Positions 34,801 to 42,865 of a DNA stretch of 64,000 nucleotides are shown one piece after another. Source of the DNA: Streptomyces nigra (lineage in GTDB: Bacteria; Actinomycetota; Actinomycetes; Streptomycetales; Streptomycetaceae). How positions within the stretch are numbered: position 1 is the stretch's first letter; the number at the start of each line of letters is the position of its first letter. Where the stretch lies: positions 3,154,501 to 3,218,500 of the forward strand of contig NZ_CP029043.1 of NCBI RefSeq assembly GCF_003074055.1, given 5' to 3'. Both the position numbers and the translations under genes were made by a program. The notes under the pieces are model-generated. The model saw nothing but the letters and a program-made list of their open reading frames with translations. It ran no database searches and was not told the origin of the DNA.

Positions 34801-35674
34801 CGACGAGATGACCTGGAACAGCTACGTCAACATGTACGGCCAGGACCACGTGGACGCGCTGCGCACCTGGCTGGGGTTCATCCTCGACACCCGTGAACTG
34901 GGCGAGTACGCGACCGCGTTGACGTACCACCGGGAGATCGTGGAGCGGTCGACGGCCCTGCTGAAGGCGGACAACCCGCTCAGCCTGTCCTGCTTCCGCC
35001 ACCTGGCCGTGGCCCTGCGCAAGGCCGGCGAGCACGAGGAGGCGCTGACGACCGCCGACCGGGTGCGCGCCGCGCTGCGCGCACGGTACGGCGACCAGAA
35101 CCCCGAGACGATGGCGGCGACGCTGGAGCTGACGGTGCACCTGCGGCACAGCGGAGACCTGCCGCAGTCGCTGCGGATAGGGACGCAGATCTGCGAGCAG
35201 TACGAGAAGACCTACGGCCGGCACCACCCTCACGCCCTGTCGGCCGCGCTGAACCTGGCCATCACCTACCGGCTGCTGGGGAACGCGGCCGCCTCGCAGT
35301 ACATCAACAGCGTCGTCCTGGACGAGTTCACGGCCGCTCTCGGCGAGACCCATCCCTCGACGCTGGTGTGCCGGACGAACCTGGCCAGCGACCACTACGC
35401 CCTGGGGGACGCCGCCGCGGCGCTGGCGCTGGACGAGGAGACGCTTCGCCGCTCACGGGCCACCTTCGACGAGGACCATCCGTCGACCCTGGCCTGCGCC
35501 GCCAACCTCGCCATGGACCTGCGCGCGCTGGGGCGTACCGACGAGGCGGACGTCCTGCACGCGGACACCCGTGAACGTCTCGCCCGCAAGCTCGGCACCG
35601 CGCATCCGGCGGTGGAGCGCGCGGCGGACTGGGAGCACCGGGCGGACTGCGACATAGACCCGATGCCGCTGTGA
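31844..35674 (+). CDS. vWA/SAV_2336-NB-ARC-TPR protein (FxsT-like, Fxs-system TPR protein)
   Basis: 1276 residues, three modules. Residues 30-330: a vWA-like domain (WDVAVVVDGGPTMEVW, in which the MIDAS DxSxS has become DGGPT) merging into the SAV_2336-type segment RDVFTLATLLAAVPLEPPLI...DFAQLLTHGLARP. Residues 455-790: an NB-ARC STAND ATPase with P-loop GMGGVGKSLLA (492-502), Walker B WLLVFDNAE, NILITSRN and the GLPL-like LGDLPLAIEQAAAWH. Residues 840-1270: about eight TPR units of the DHPxTLxxxxNLA type. STAND proteins switch by ATP exchange after ligand binding to the repeats. It probably senses a signal for the whole gene group. GTG at 31844 has CGGAGG upstream. Confidence 0.87.
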   Translation: MTTGFWPELPPGLPGALRRAGRGLGRAGPGGGRGRPWDVAVVVDGGPTMEVWEETARAFVRALRRTGVYGRVTTHRLPYGRSTDPAGLARRGADRRLTLLLTDGAGARWRTHTVEPLLRRWGQAGPVAVIHVLPHAVWPATALRGWQVLLRAPSSGASNHRLRWRARGLGPDGDGRPPGHGPDVPIPVLELSPRWLDAWSALLRAGPPAWLPLTVMFPRAGLPERTGDVGPPADPGGRVAHFRSTVTRDVFTLATLLAAVPLEPPLIRQVLDRLLPDGSLADFAQLLTHGLARPAPDGRGYAFEPGVREELLAAGRRPDLVRVVELVGDRRGGDGEHLWRLPRLLSGAVVSRLPEVNEESGPWLRAESAVLHALSGPFLKPARQVDAALAAHVEQHHAPSEGTIAPRTPSQAVAHPPGDADRPTHQGNRRPAMPQQPPGTVGNDRTRNTPTVWGNIPPRNPNFTGREELLDQLHRRLLVEKATAVLPHALHGMGGVGKSLLAVEYLYRKMTEYDVVWWISAERTAQISLSLVELAPRLGLTPGSDASSTVAAVLEALRIGKPYSNWLLVFDNAESPEAVQQFFPAGGPGNILITSRNPQWASIARPLEVDVFLREESKQLLRLRGPEISDEDADRLAEALGDLPLAIEQAAAWHAETGMLVDEYLRLLDEKRVDLLRGTAPLDNQHPVIAAWNISLDQLETKNPAAYQLLQVCSFYAPEPIARTLFARMPRGSIAPELDAALEDPIRLGQVIREIGRYSLARFNHRNNSLQMHRLVQAALLYRMTEEDRATMRRGAHLLLAANDPNDPNDINRWDRYGSLYPHVVVSEAVRSQENWVRNLVVNEVIYLLRWGDYTSGRELARTAYEMWSETLGRDHPQTLQVARWLGFLLFTMGAYQEAADLNASVLDAYRRTMGHDAQDTIDALGNVAIDHRVRGDFAESLTLTESVHQQYLRMLGPDDPETLRAAHNLGVSLRLAGDFARARDVDEMTWNSYVNMYGQDHVDALRTWLGFILDTRELGEYATALTYHREIVERSTALLKADNPLSLSCFRHLAVALRKAGEHEEALTTADRVRAALRARYGDQNPETMAATLELTVHLRHSGDLPQSLRIGTQICEQYEKTYGRHHPHALSAALNLAITYRLLGNAAASQYINSVVLDEFTAALGETHPSTLVCRTNLASDHYALGDAAAALALDEETLRRSRATFDEDHPSTLACAANLAMDLRALGRTDEADVLHADTRERLARKLGTAHPAVERAADWEHRADCDIDPMPL

Positions 35675-35701
35675 GACCGACGCCGGCCGGGCGGCGCGGA
35701 C

Positions 35702-37495
35702 TCAGACGCCGCCCAGCCAGTGCGCCAGGGCCACCGGGTCCGGCGGGACGGGCAGGGCCGCGCTGACGGCGCGGGCCAGTTCGGGCTGCTCGACGAGCGC
35801 CGTACCGGCGGCCTTCCGCCCGCTCTCGAGGAGGGCCAGTCCGAGTCCCGCCCATGCCGCGGGGCGGGCGTCACGCCGGGTGAGTTCGTCGGCGTACAGC
35901 TTCACCGCGTCCTCGGTGTCCCCGGCCACGAGTGCCAGGTCGCCTGGCCCGGCGCCGGACACCTCGGCGCCCGGGTCGTCCTGGGCGCGCAGCCGTGTGA
36001 GGGCGTCGGGGTCGATGAGGAGGAGCCGCGCGAGCAGCGCCGGCACGTCCAGCCTGCAGGCGTCGGGGTCGGCGGACACAACGGCACCGTCCGGGCTCGC
36101 TGCCCGGCTCCGTTCGCCGCGGGGCCGTCCGGCCTCCCACAGCTCCACTAGCTCGTCGACGCCCGTCTTGGACGGCCGCGCATGGTGGGCGCGCCACGCG
36201 GCCTGGTGGTAGGCGGCGGCCAGGTCGGCGAGCCTGGACTCGGTCTCCCCCGCCCGGTCCGCGTCCCAGGCGGCGGTCTGCTCCGTGAGGGCCGTCACGA
36301 GGTCTCCGCCCAGCCGCGTGAGCGCCGGATGGTCCCGCAGGGTGGCGAGGACCTCCCGTACGGCGTGGCGCCACAGCGCGAACTCGAAGCCGGCGAGGCC
36401 GTCGAGGCCGCGGGTCCGCCAGTAGCGGGTGACCCCGGAGAAGGCGTACGCGCCGTGCACCAGTCCCCCGACCGGCCGTGGGTCGTCGCGCCAGGGGGCG
36501 TGGAAGAGCGCGCCGGAGTCCTCGAAGAGCGGGGTGAGGAAGATCAGCCCGTTCAGCAGGCTGTGCCGGAACTCGTGGACGAGGGCGACGCCCAGCTGGG
36601 CGGGCAGCGCCTCGGCGTCCTCGTCCGGCGCCGACAGCAGTACACAGCCGAACGCGTCGCTGGAGGAGGCGGCGCGGGCCCGCAGTCGTTCCCCTCGGGG
36701 CAGGGGCACCACGGACCGCAGACCCGCGGCGAGCGCCCGCGCACTGGCGGGGTGGTCGTCCACGAGCAGTGGCCACATGGCGGCGAACCAGTCGCGCCAG
36801 GCAGTGAGTCGAGGCTCCGTCAGCCGTCCGGTGGCGGGCAGTCCGGTGACCACCGGGCGGTCGCCCAGGTCGTCCAGGACGAGGGTGAGCGCCTGGCCGC
36901 CGTGCTCGGCGCGGATCCGGCGCAGCCCTTCCCAGCCGGGCCCGTCGGCCTCCGGATCACCCGGGAGTGTCACGGTCTCATCGTTCGCGGCGACCCGCAG
37001 GACTCCGTCCCGTGCCGACACCCCGGCGGTGCCCCAGGCCTCGTCGGAGCCGAGACGGGCACGCCCGAGCCGGGGGAGGAACACCCGCCCCTGCCGGATC
37101 GGCACCTGGACGTCGAAGTCGAGCCCGGCCTCGAACGCCACGGCGGCCGCGAACTGCCCGAGGAAGCCGGCCTCCGCCCACAGGGGCGGTTCGTCCGCGG
37201 CCCCCTCCGTTTCACCTTCGGAGGGCAGGCGGCGCATCAACGCTGCTGCCCACACGCCGACTTGGGGGTCCAGCAGTGCTGTCCGGAACGTCTGCGGACT
37301 CCGCTCCTCGGCCCGCACCAGCAGCTTCCACGCCTCGCCCACCGTCGGCATCGACGCACAGGCGTCCAGGATGGCGCGCAGCATCAGGAGGCGGCGGCTG
37401 CACTCGACGTCGAGCAGTGCCTCGACGGCCGACACGTCCTCGCCGGTCGAGGCGAGGGCCTCGAAGACAGGCGTGGAGAGCTGGTGATGACGCAT
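35702..37495 (-). CDS. HExxH-type putative peptide-modifying enzyme (stand-alone Fxs-type hydroxylase domain)
   Basis: 597 residues. The metal site is VHEFRH at 306-311 (His307, Glu308, His311), followed by HSLLNGL and a possible third ligand His347 in GGLVHGAYAF. The N-terminal ~270 residues resemble the same family; the C-terminus (from about 440) is a short TPR-like helical tail (LALVAGDTEDAVKLYADEL). The family was named HExxH putative peptide-modification protein and is now linked to 2-oxoglutarate-dependent peptide beta-hydroxylation; in many Fxs loci it is fused to the FxsB radical SAM enzyme. Here it is alone. ATG at 37495 has no clear ribosome site. It lies 212 bases downstream of the precursor start region and converges with the NB-ARC gene. 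Confidence 0.78.
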   Translation of the reverse strand: MRHHQLSTPVFEALASTGEDVSAVEALLDVECSRRLLMLRAILDACASMPTVGEAWKLLVRAEERSPQTFRTALLDPQVGVWAAALMRRLPSEGETEGAADEPPLWAEAGFLGQFAAAVAFEAGLDFDVQVPIRQGRVFLPRLGRARLGSDEAWGTAGVSARDGVLRVAANDETVTLPGDPEADGPGWEGLRRIRAEHGGQALTLVLDDLGDRPVVTGLPATGRLTEPRLTAWRDWFAAMWPLLVDDHPASARALAAGLRSVVPLPRGERLRARAASSSDAFGCVLLSAPDEDAEALPAQLGVALVHEFRHSLLNGLIFLTPLFEDSGALFHAPWRDDPRPVGGLVHGAYAFSGVTRYWRTRGLDGLAGFEFALWRHAVREVLATLRDHPALTRLGGDLVTALTEQTAAWDADRAGETESRLADLAAAYHQAAWRAHHARPSKTGVDELVELWEAGRPRGERSRAASPDGAVVSADPDACRLDVPALLARLLLIDPDALTRLRAQDDPGAEVSGAGPGDLALVAGDTEDAVKLYADELTRRDARPAAWAGLGLALLESGRKAAGTALVEQPELARAVSAALPVPPDPVALAHWLGGV

Positions 37496-37510
37496 CAGGT
37501 CATGCTAGGC

Positions 37511-37532
37511 GGGCCCCGGCGTTCCGGGGCCC
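37511..37532. terminator. 9-bp GC hairpin just upstream of the HExxH gene
   Basis: GGGCCCCGG, loop CGTT, CCGGGGCCC. It stands 16 bases before the HExxH start codon. It could terminate or attenuate read-through from the precursor gene, or sequester the enzyme's translation start. Confidence 0.5.
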
Positions 37533-37545
37533 CGTTTCGCCGGGA

Positions 37546-37711
37546 CTAGGGTCTTTCGTTTGGATCAGGCCGGATGAGGGAGCGGGGTCTGGTGCCGTGC
37601 ATCGCAAGGCGGAGGAGGGCGCCATGGCGGAGCCATGGCAACCGACGACAACGCGGCGAGGTGCGGTGCCAGACCCCGCGAGCCCGGCATGATCCAAACG
37701 AGAGGCCCTAG
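37546..37711. mobile_element. MITE with CTAG ends, 166 bp
   Basis: The element begins CTAGGGTCTTTCGTTTGGAT and ends ATGATCCAAACGAGAGGCCC followed by TAG, i.e. imperfect terminal inverted repeats of about 20 bases flanked by CTAG on both sides, as expected for an IS5-type target duplication. Internal GCGGGGTCTGGTGCC and GGTGCCAGACCCCGC extend the palindrome. There is no coding capacity. A shortened relative lies at 52955-53021. Confidence 0.75.
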
Positions 37712-37902
37712 CTGCCCGAACTTCCGGCGATGGTGGAGAGCGGTTTGTTGACGCGGCGCTTGAGCTGCTCGAGGGGCGCGTCCAGCGCCGAGGGGTCGAG
37801 CGTGGCGAGCTCACCCAGGGAGAGTGCCGAGAGGGTGGGGAGCCACGACGCGGTCTCCGACGCCGCCGCCTCCGCCGGAGCAGCCTGTTCTCTCGATGCC
37901 AT
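37708..37902 (-). CDS. Small FxsA-like RiPP precursor candidate (64 aa)
   Basis: 64 residues: an Ala/Glu-rich start, the leader-like LPTLSALSLGELATLDPSAL...LKRRVNKP, and the C-terminal core STIAGSSGS. The leader pattern (LxLxELxxLDxSxL, then an arginine-rich helix) matches FxSxx-COOH (FxsA) precursors. The last five residues GSSGS keep Ser at -3, but the hallmark Phe at -5 is Gly and no aromatic residue exists after Trp20. It is encoded just upstream of the HExxH enzyme on the same strand, so this peptide is its most likely substrate. ATG at 37902 has only a weak AGG ribosome site. Its TAG stop coincides with the CTAG edge of the MITE. Confidence 0.68.
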   Translation of the reverse strand: MASREQAAPAEAAASETASWLPTLSALSLGELATLDPSALDAPLEQLKRRVNKPLSTIAGSSGS

Positions 37903-37934
37903 GACGCCTGCCGCTTCTCGTTCGTCCGTCCTCT

Positions 37935-37983
37935 GCGGGCCCGCACAGGACGCTGGCGTGTCCTGCGCGGGCCCGCACAGAAC
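37935..37983. promoter_or_regulatory. Twin 17-bp palindrome-containing repeats upstream of the precursor
   Basis: GCGGGCCCGCACAGGAC (37935-37951) and GCGGGCCCGCACAGAAC (37967-37983) differ at one base and are offset by 32 bp, about three DNA turns. Each has a GCGGGCCCGC core; the first extends to a nearly perfect 24-bp dyad. They lie 33-81 bases upstream of the precursor start, so they probably bind a regulator cooperatively. Confidence 0.65.
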
Positions 37984-38048
37984 GTTTGTGTGTCGCAGAT
38001 TACATTCCGTCCCAGGGCGGGCCCACCAGGGGGGAGCTATCCGGGGCG

Positions 38049-39770
38049 TCAGAGCGCGTGCGCGAGCCGTTCCTCCTGCTCGGAGGGTGTGTCCTGAGCC
38101 GTTGTGGAGCGCGCGCGCCCGGCGCGCGCACCCTCGTCGCGCCCCTCGGTGTCCTCGGTGTTCTCGGCGGCATCGACGGCTTCGTTCTCCTCGCCCTCCC
38201 GATGCACCGCCGGTCGTGCCGGCAGGGCCCACATCAGCAGGAAGATGACGCCCATCACCACCGCCACCCACACCAGCGCGTGCTGGAAGCCGTCCGCGAA
38301 GGCCGTGCTCGCCTCGGTGCGGGTGGTGGCCCGGGTCAGGCGGTCGTCGACGACGCCGAAGAAGACGACGGAGACCAGGCCGAGGCCGAGGGCGTTGCCC
38401 ATCTGCTGGACCGTGTTGATCAGGCCGGACGCCGAACCGGAGTGCCCGCGCGGCACCTCGGAGAGGATCGCGTCCGTCAGCGGGGCCACGATCAGGCCCA
38501 TGCCGATCCCCATCACGACCAGGGGCAGCGCCATCTGCCACGGGGTGATGGACAGGCCGTACCGGCCGGCCTCCCAGATGTAGAGCAGGACGCCGGCACC
38601 CATGGTCAGCGCGCCCGCCTGGAGCACCTTGCGGCCGAAGCGCGGGACGAGTTGCTGGACGGACAGACCGGCCGCCGTGGACACGGCGATCGAGAACGGG
38701 ATGCCGGTGAGACCGGCCTTCAGCGGCCCCCAGCCCAGGCCGTACTGCATGTACAGCGTCCAGACCAGGAAGAAGATGCCGAGCGCGACGCCGAAGACCG
38801 TCTGGACGGCGATGCCGGCCGCGAAGCTCTTCACCCTGAACAGGGACAGTTCGACCAGCGGCGAGCCGTCACGCGCGCCCTTGCGCCGCTCGTACGCCAC
38901 CAGCGCCCCCAGCACGACGAGCGAGCCGCCCATCGACACGTACCCCCACAGCGGCCAGCCCAGCTCGCGGCCCCGGGTCAGCGGGTAGAGCAGCATCAGC
39001 AGTCCGAGGGTGACCAGCGCGACGCCCACCAGATCCAGCTTCAGGGCCTTCGGCGCCTTCGACTCGGTGATGAAACGGCTGCCGAGCAGCAGGCCGGCGA
39101 TGCCGACCGGCAGGTTGATCAGGAAGATCGGGCGCCAGGCCAGCCCGAACAGGTCGCCCTCCGTCAGCAGCGCGCCGAGCAGCGGCCCGCTGACCGCGCC
39201 CAGGCCGACGATCGCGCCGAACAGGCCGAACACCTTGCCCCGTTCGTGCGCCGGGAAGGTCGCGTGGACGATCGACAGGACCTGCGGCACCATCAGCGCG
39301 GCCATCGCGCCCTGCAGGATGCGGGAGGCGACCAGCATCTCCGGGTCGACGGCGAAGCCGCACAGCGCGGAGGCGAGGGTGAAGCCGCCGATGCCCACGA
39401 GGAACACCCGCTTACGGCCGTGGATGTCGCCGAGCCGGCCCCCCGTGATCAGGCCCGCGGCGAAGGCGAGGGCGTATCCCGCGGTGATCCACTGGATCTG
39501 GCTGAACGTGGCCCCGCTCTCGCGCTGGATCGACGGGATGGCGATGTTGACGATCGTGACGTCCACGAGGTCCATGAAGGCCGCGGTCATCACGATGGCC
39601 AGGGCGAACCAGCGGCGGCGGTCCGCGGGAGCCACTCCGGGATCCGGTTCCGTGCCTGCCTCGGGGCCCGAGGGGCCGTCTTTCCCGTCGGCGGCCTTCG
39701 TGAGGGTCGGCCCGTCCACCGCTGTCGTTCGCTGTCGCTGTGTCGCTGTCCTGCGCTCCGCTGAGGTCAT
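38049..39770 (-). CDS. MFS drug exporter, DHA2 (14-helix) family
   Basis: 573 residues. Fourteen predicted helices; DHA2 hallmarks are MDLVDVTIVNIAIPSIQ in helix 1, GGRLGDIHGRKRVFLVG (motif A) and RILQGAMAALMVPQVLSIV (motif B). A charged C-terminal tail follows. Such proton-coupled pumps export drugs or metabolites. ATG at 39770. It is divergent from a WYL regulator, with the dyad ATGTC-CTA-GACAT between them, and lies 146 bases upstream of the RiPP-like precursor on the same strand. Export of the peptide product is possible but unproven. Confidence 0.92.
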   Translation of the reverse strand: MTSAERRTATQRQRTTAVDGPTLTKAADGKDGPSGPEAGTEPDPGVAPADRRRWFALAIVMTAAFMDLVDVTIVNIAIPSIQRESGATFSQIQWITAGYALAFAAGLITGGRLGDIHGRKRVFLVGIGGFTLASALCGFAVDPEMLVASRILQGAMAALMVPQVLSIVHATFPAHERGKVFGLFGAIVGLGAVSGPLLGALLTEGDLFGLAWRPIFLINLPVGIAGLLLGSRFITESKAPKALKLDLVGVALVTLGLLMLLYPLTRGRELGWPLWGYVSMGGSLVVLGALVAYERRKGARDGSPLVELSLFRVKSFAAGIAVQTVFGVALGIFFLVWTLYMQYGLGWGPLKAGLTGIPFSIAVSTAAGLSVQQLVPRFGRKVLQAGALTMGAGVLLYIWEAGRYGLSITPWQMALPLVVMGIGMGLIVAPLTDAILSEVPRGHSGSASGLINTVQQMGNALGLGLVSVVFFGVVDDRLTRATTRTEASTAFADGFQHALVWVAVVMGVIFLLMWALPARPAVHREGEENEAVDAAENTEDTEGRDEGARAGRARSTTAQDTPSEQEERLAHAL

Positions 39771-39802
39771 GGAACGAAGCTACGGCCCGATTAGGTCAGA
39801 TC

Positions 39803-39815
39803 ATGTCCTAGACAT
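39803..39815. promoter_or_regulatory. Dyad between DHA2 exporter and WYL regulator
   Basis: ATGTC-CTA-GACAT, a perfect 13-bp dyad in the 50-60 base divergent spacer. It is the natural candidate operator for the WYL protein. Confidence 0.5.
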
Positions 39816-39832
39816 ACGGCATGCTCGGACGC

Positions 39833-40801
39833 ATGACGACGGACACTCCGGCACGGCTGCTGACCCTCCTGTCCCTCCTCCAGACACCCCGCGAGTGGCC
39901 CGGCGGTGAGCTCGCCGACCGGCTCGGGGTGTCGCGGCGCACGGTCCGCCGTGACATCGACCGGCTGCGGGAGCTCGGTTATCCCGTCCAGGCGACCAAG
40001 GGGTCCGACGGCGGCTACCGGCTCGTCGCGGGCAAGGCGATGCCCCCGCTCGTCCTGGACGACGAGGAGGCCGTGGCGATCGCGGTGGGCCTGCGGGCCG
40101 GCGCCGGGCACGCCGTCGAGGGCATCGAGGAGGCGTCCGTACGGGCCCTGGCGAAACTGGAGCAGGTGCTGCCCGCCCGCCTGCGGCACCGGGTGAGCAC
40201 CCTGCAGGCCGCGACCACACCGCTGGCCAGCGGGGACGGGGCGAGCATCGCGCCCGAGACGCTCACCGTCATGGCCTCGACCGTGGCCGGACGGGAGCGG
40301 CTGCGGTTCGCGTACCGCGCGAAGGACGGCACCGCGTCACGCCGACTGACCGAGCCGTACCGGCTGGTGTCGACCGGGCGGCGCTGGTACCTCGTCGCCT
40401 ACGACCTCGACCGGGACGACTGGCGGACGTTCCGGGTGGACCGGGTGAGCGAGCCGTTCGCGACCGGCGCCCGGTTCGCCCCGCGGGAACTGCCCACGGG
40501 GAGCGCCGCGGAGTATCTGCGCCGGTCCATGTGGGGCTGGCAGGAGTCGTACGAGTTCTCCGTGACGTTCGACGCGCCCGCGGAGTTCGTCGCCGCGCGG
40601 CTGCCGGGGTGGCTCGGTGCGCCGGAGCCGCTGGAGGACGGGCGGACCTGCCGGGTGCGGGGGACGGCCGGGGGCCCCCTGGAGTGGATGGCGGTGCGGC
40701 TCGCGATGGCGGGCTGCGACTTCACGGTCGAGTCGCCCGAGGAACTGGTGACATCCGTGAGGGAGTTGGGCGGGCGGTTGAGCCGCGCCGCTTCCGCCTA
40801 G
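39833..40801 (+). CDS. WYL-domain transcriptional regulator (DeoR/YafY type)
   Basis: 322 residues. The N-terminal HTH (ARLLTLLSLLQTPREWPGGELADRLGVSRRTVRRDIDRLRELGYPV) is followed by the WYL sensor domain (RRWYLVAYDLDRDDWRTFRVDRV, with WYL present) and a C-terminal WCX-type domain. WYL proteins bind nucleic-acid or nucleotide ligands and regulate stress or defence genes. It is divergent from the DHA2 exporter and likely controls it. I chose ATG 39833; an ATG at 39821 is also in frame and neither has a clear ribosome site. Its TAG overlaps the stop of the convergent tetR gene in CTAG. Confidence 0.88.
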   Translation: MTTDTPARLLTLLSLLQTPREWPGGELADRLGVSRRTVRRDIDRLRELGYPVQATKGSDGGYRLVAGKAMPPLVLDDEEAVAIAVGLRAGAGHAVEGIEEASVRALAKLEQVLPARLRHRVSTLQAATTPLASGDGASIAPETLTVMASTVAGRERLRFAYRAKDGTASRRLTEPYRLVSTGRRWYLVAYDLDRDDWRTFRVDRVSEPFATGARFAPRELPTGSAAEYLRRSMWGWQESYEFSVTFDAPAEFVAARLPGWLGAPEPLEDGRTCRVRGTAGGPLEWMAVRLAMAGCDFTVESPEELVTSVRELGGRLSRAASA

Positions 40802-41478
40802 ATCCCGGCTTCACCCCACGGGAAATCCTTCAGAGCCTCCAGGTTGGCCAGGGCCAGCGCCCGGGGGCCCTCCGGGCCGTCGGCCGGGGCGTCTCCGGTG
40901 GCCCAGGTCTCCACCGCCACCCGGACCGCGGCGGAGGCCACCGCCGCGGGGAAGGCGAGGCCGGGGGCAACGTTGTCGCCCGCGCCGCGCGCCGCCAGCG
41001 CCGTGGCCAGCCGGGCCTCGGTGGCATGGCCGACCTCCGCCCACACCCGGTGCAGCGCCGGGTCGTCGAGGGCGAGGCGGACCAGGGTGCGGGTCCACTC
41101 CCAGGATGCTCCGGAGATGCCCTCGCCGGGGGTGAGCGTGTGCCGGACCGCGTGCTCCAGGGCCTCCGGCACCGACAGTGCGGCGGGGGCGTCGTGGACC
41201 GCCCGCGTCCAGCGGTCGGCGCCGTCCGCGTAGAGCGGCGCCACCGCCTCCTCCTTGGTCGCGAAGTACCGGTAGAAGGTGCGCGGTGCGACGCCGGCGG
41301 CCTGTGCGATGTCCTCGGCGCGGGTCGCCTTCAGTCCCTGCCGTACGAACAGGGCGGCCGCGGTGCGGGCGATGTCCATGCGGGTCGCCGCCTTGCGTCG
41401 TTCCGTGAGGGAGGCGGTGGCCGGGTCAGGTGCGGGGGTGGGGCTGCTCACATGCTGCAGGCTATGCCCATGTGACAC
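40798..41478 (-). CDS. TetR family transcriptional regulator
   Basis: 226 residues. The HTH covers about 32-78 (RMDIARTAAALFVRQGLKATRAEDIAQAAGVAPRTFYRYFATKEEAV), followed by a helical ligand-binding domain. GTG start at 41478, or GTG at 41451 which removes nine residues. No obvious target is adjacent on its upstream side; the 388-base spacer toward hrdD holds it. It shares the four bases CTAG with the stop of the WYL gene. Confidence 0.88.
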   Translation of the reverse strand: MSHGHSLQHVSSPTPAPDPATASLTERRKAATRMDIARTAAALFVRQGLKATRAEDIAQAAGVAPRTFYRYFATKEEAVAPLYADGADRWTRAVHDAPAALSVPEALEHAVRHTLTPGEGISGASWEWTRTLVRLALDDPALHRVWAEVGHATEARLATALAARGAGDNVAPGLAFPAAVASAAVRVAVETWATGDAPADGPEGPRALALANLEALKDFPWGEAGI

Positions 41479-41673
41479 AATCTGCCATCCGAGGGGTCAC
41501 CCCGTGGTTCAGGTACGGGGTGGCCCTTTGTTCCACCCGGAATCGCCCCGCCCGCACGGGGGCGGACGTGGGTCGAGCCGGGCCCGGCGCCCAGGGGGGA
41601 TGGGCGCCGAAGCCCGGCTCGGGGAAAGTCCCGGCGCCGGGGGGAGTGCGTCGGGACGTGGTCCGTGGGTGAA

Positions 41674-41709
41674 GGGTCGAACTCCCTTGCCGGGTCGAAC
41701 TCCCTTGCC
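41674..41709. repeat. 18-bp perfect tandem duplication
   Basis: GGGTCGAACTCCCTTGCC twice in a row. The surrounding stretch 41479-41866 shows no gene; apart from this repeat I see only GC-rich spacer. Confidence 0.9.
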
Positions 41710-41866
41710 CTGAGGTCTTGTTCCCTGGACCCCGGGGCCTCAAGCGGCGTTCCGGCGCCATGTTTGCGCGGTCTTTCGCCACCCGGCGCACGCCCCTCGC
41801 GGGTGCCGCCGACGCCGCCCTCCGGCCGTACGGAGGATGAGGATGCCGCCCCCGCGGCCGCGCGAT

Positions 41867-42865
<999 letters not shown>

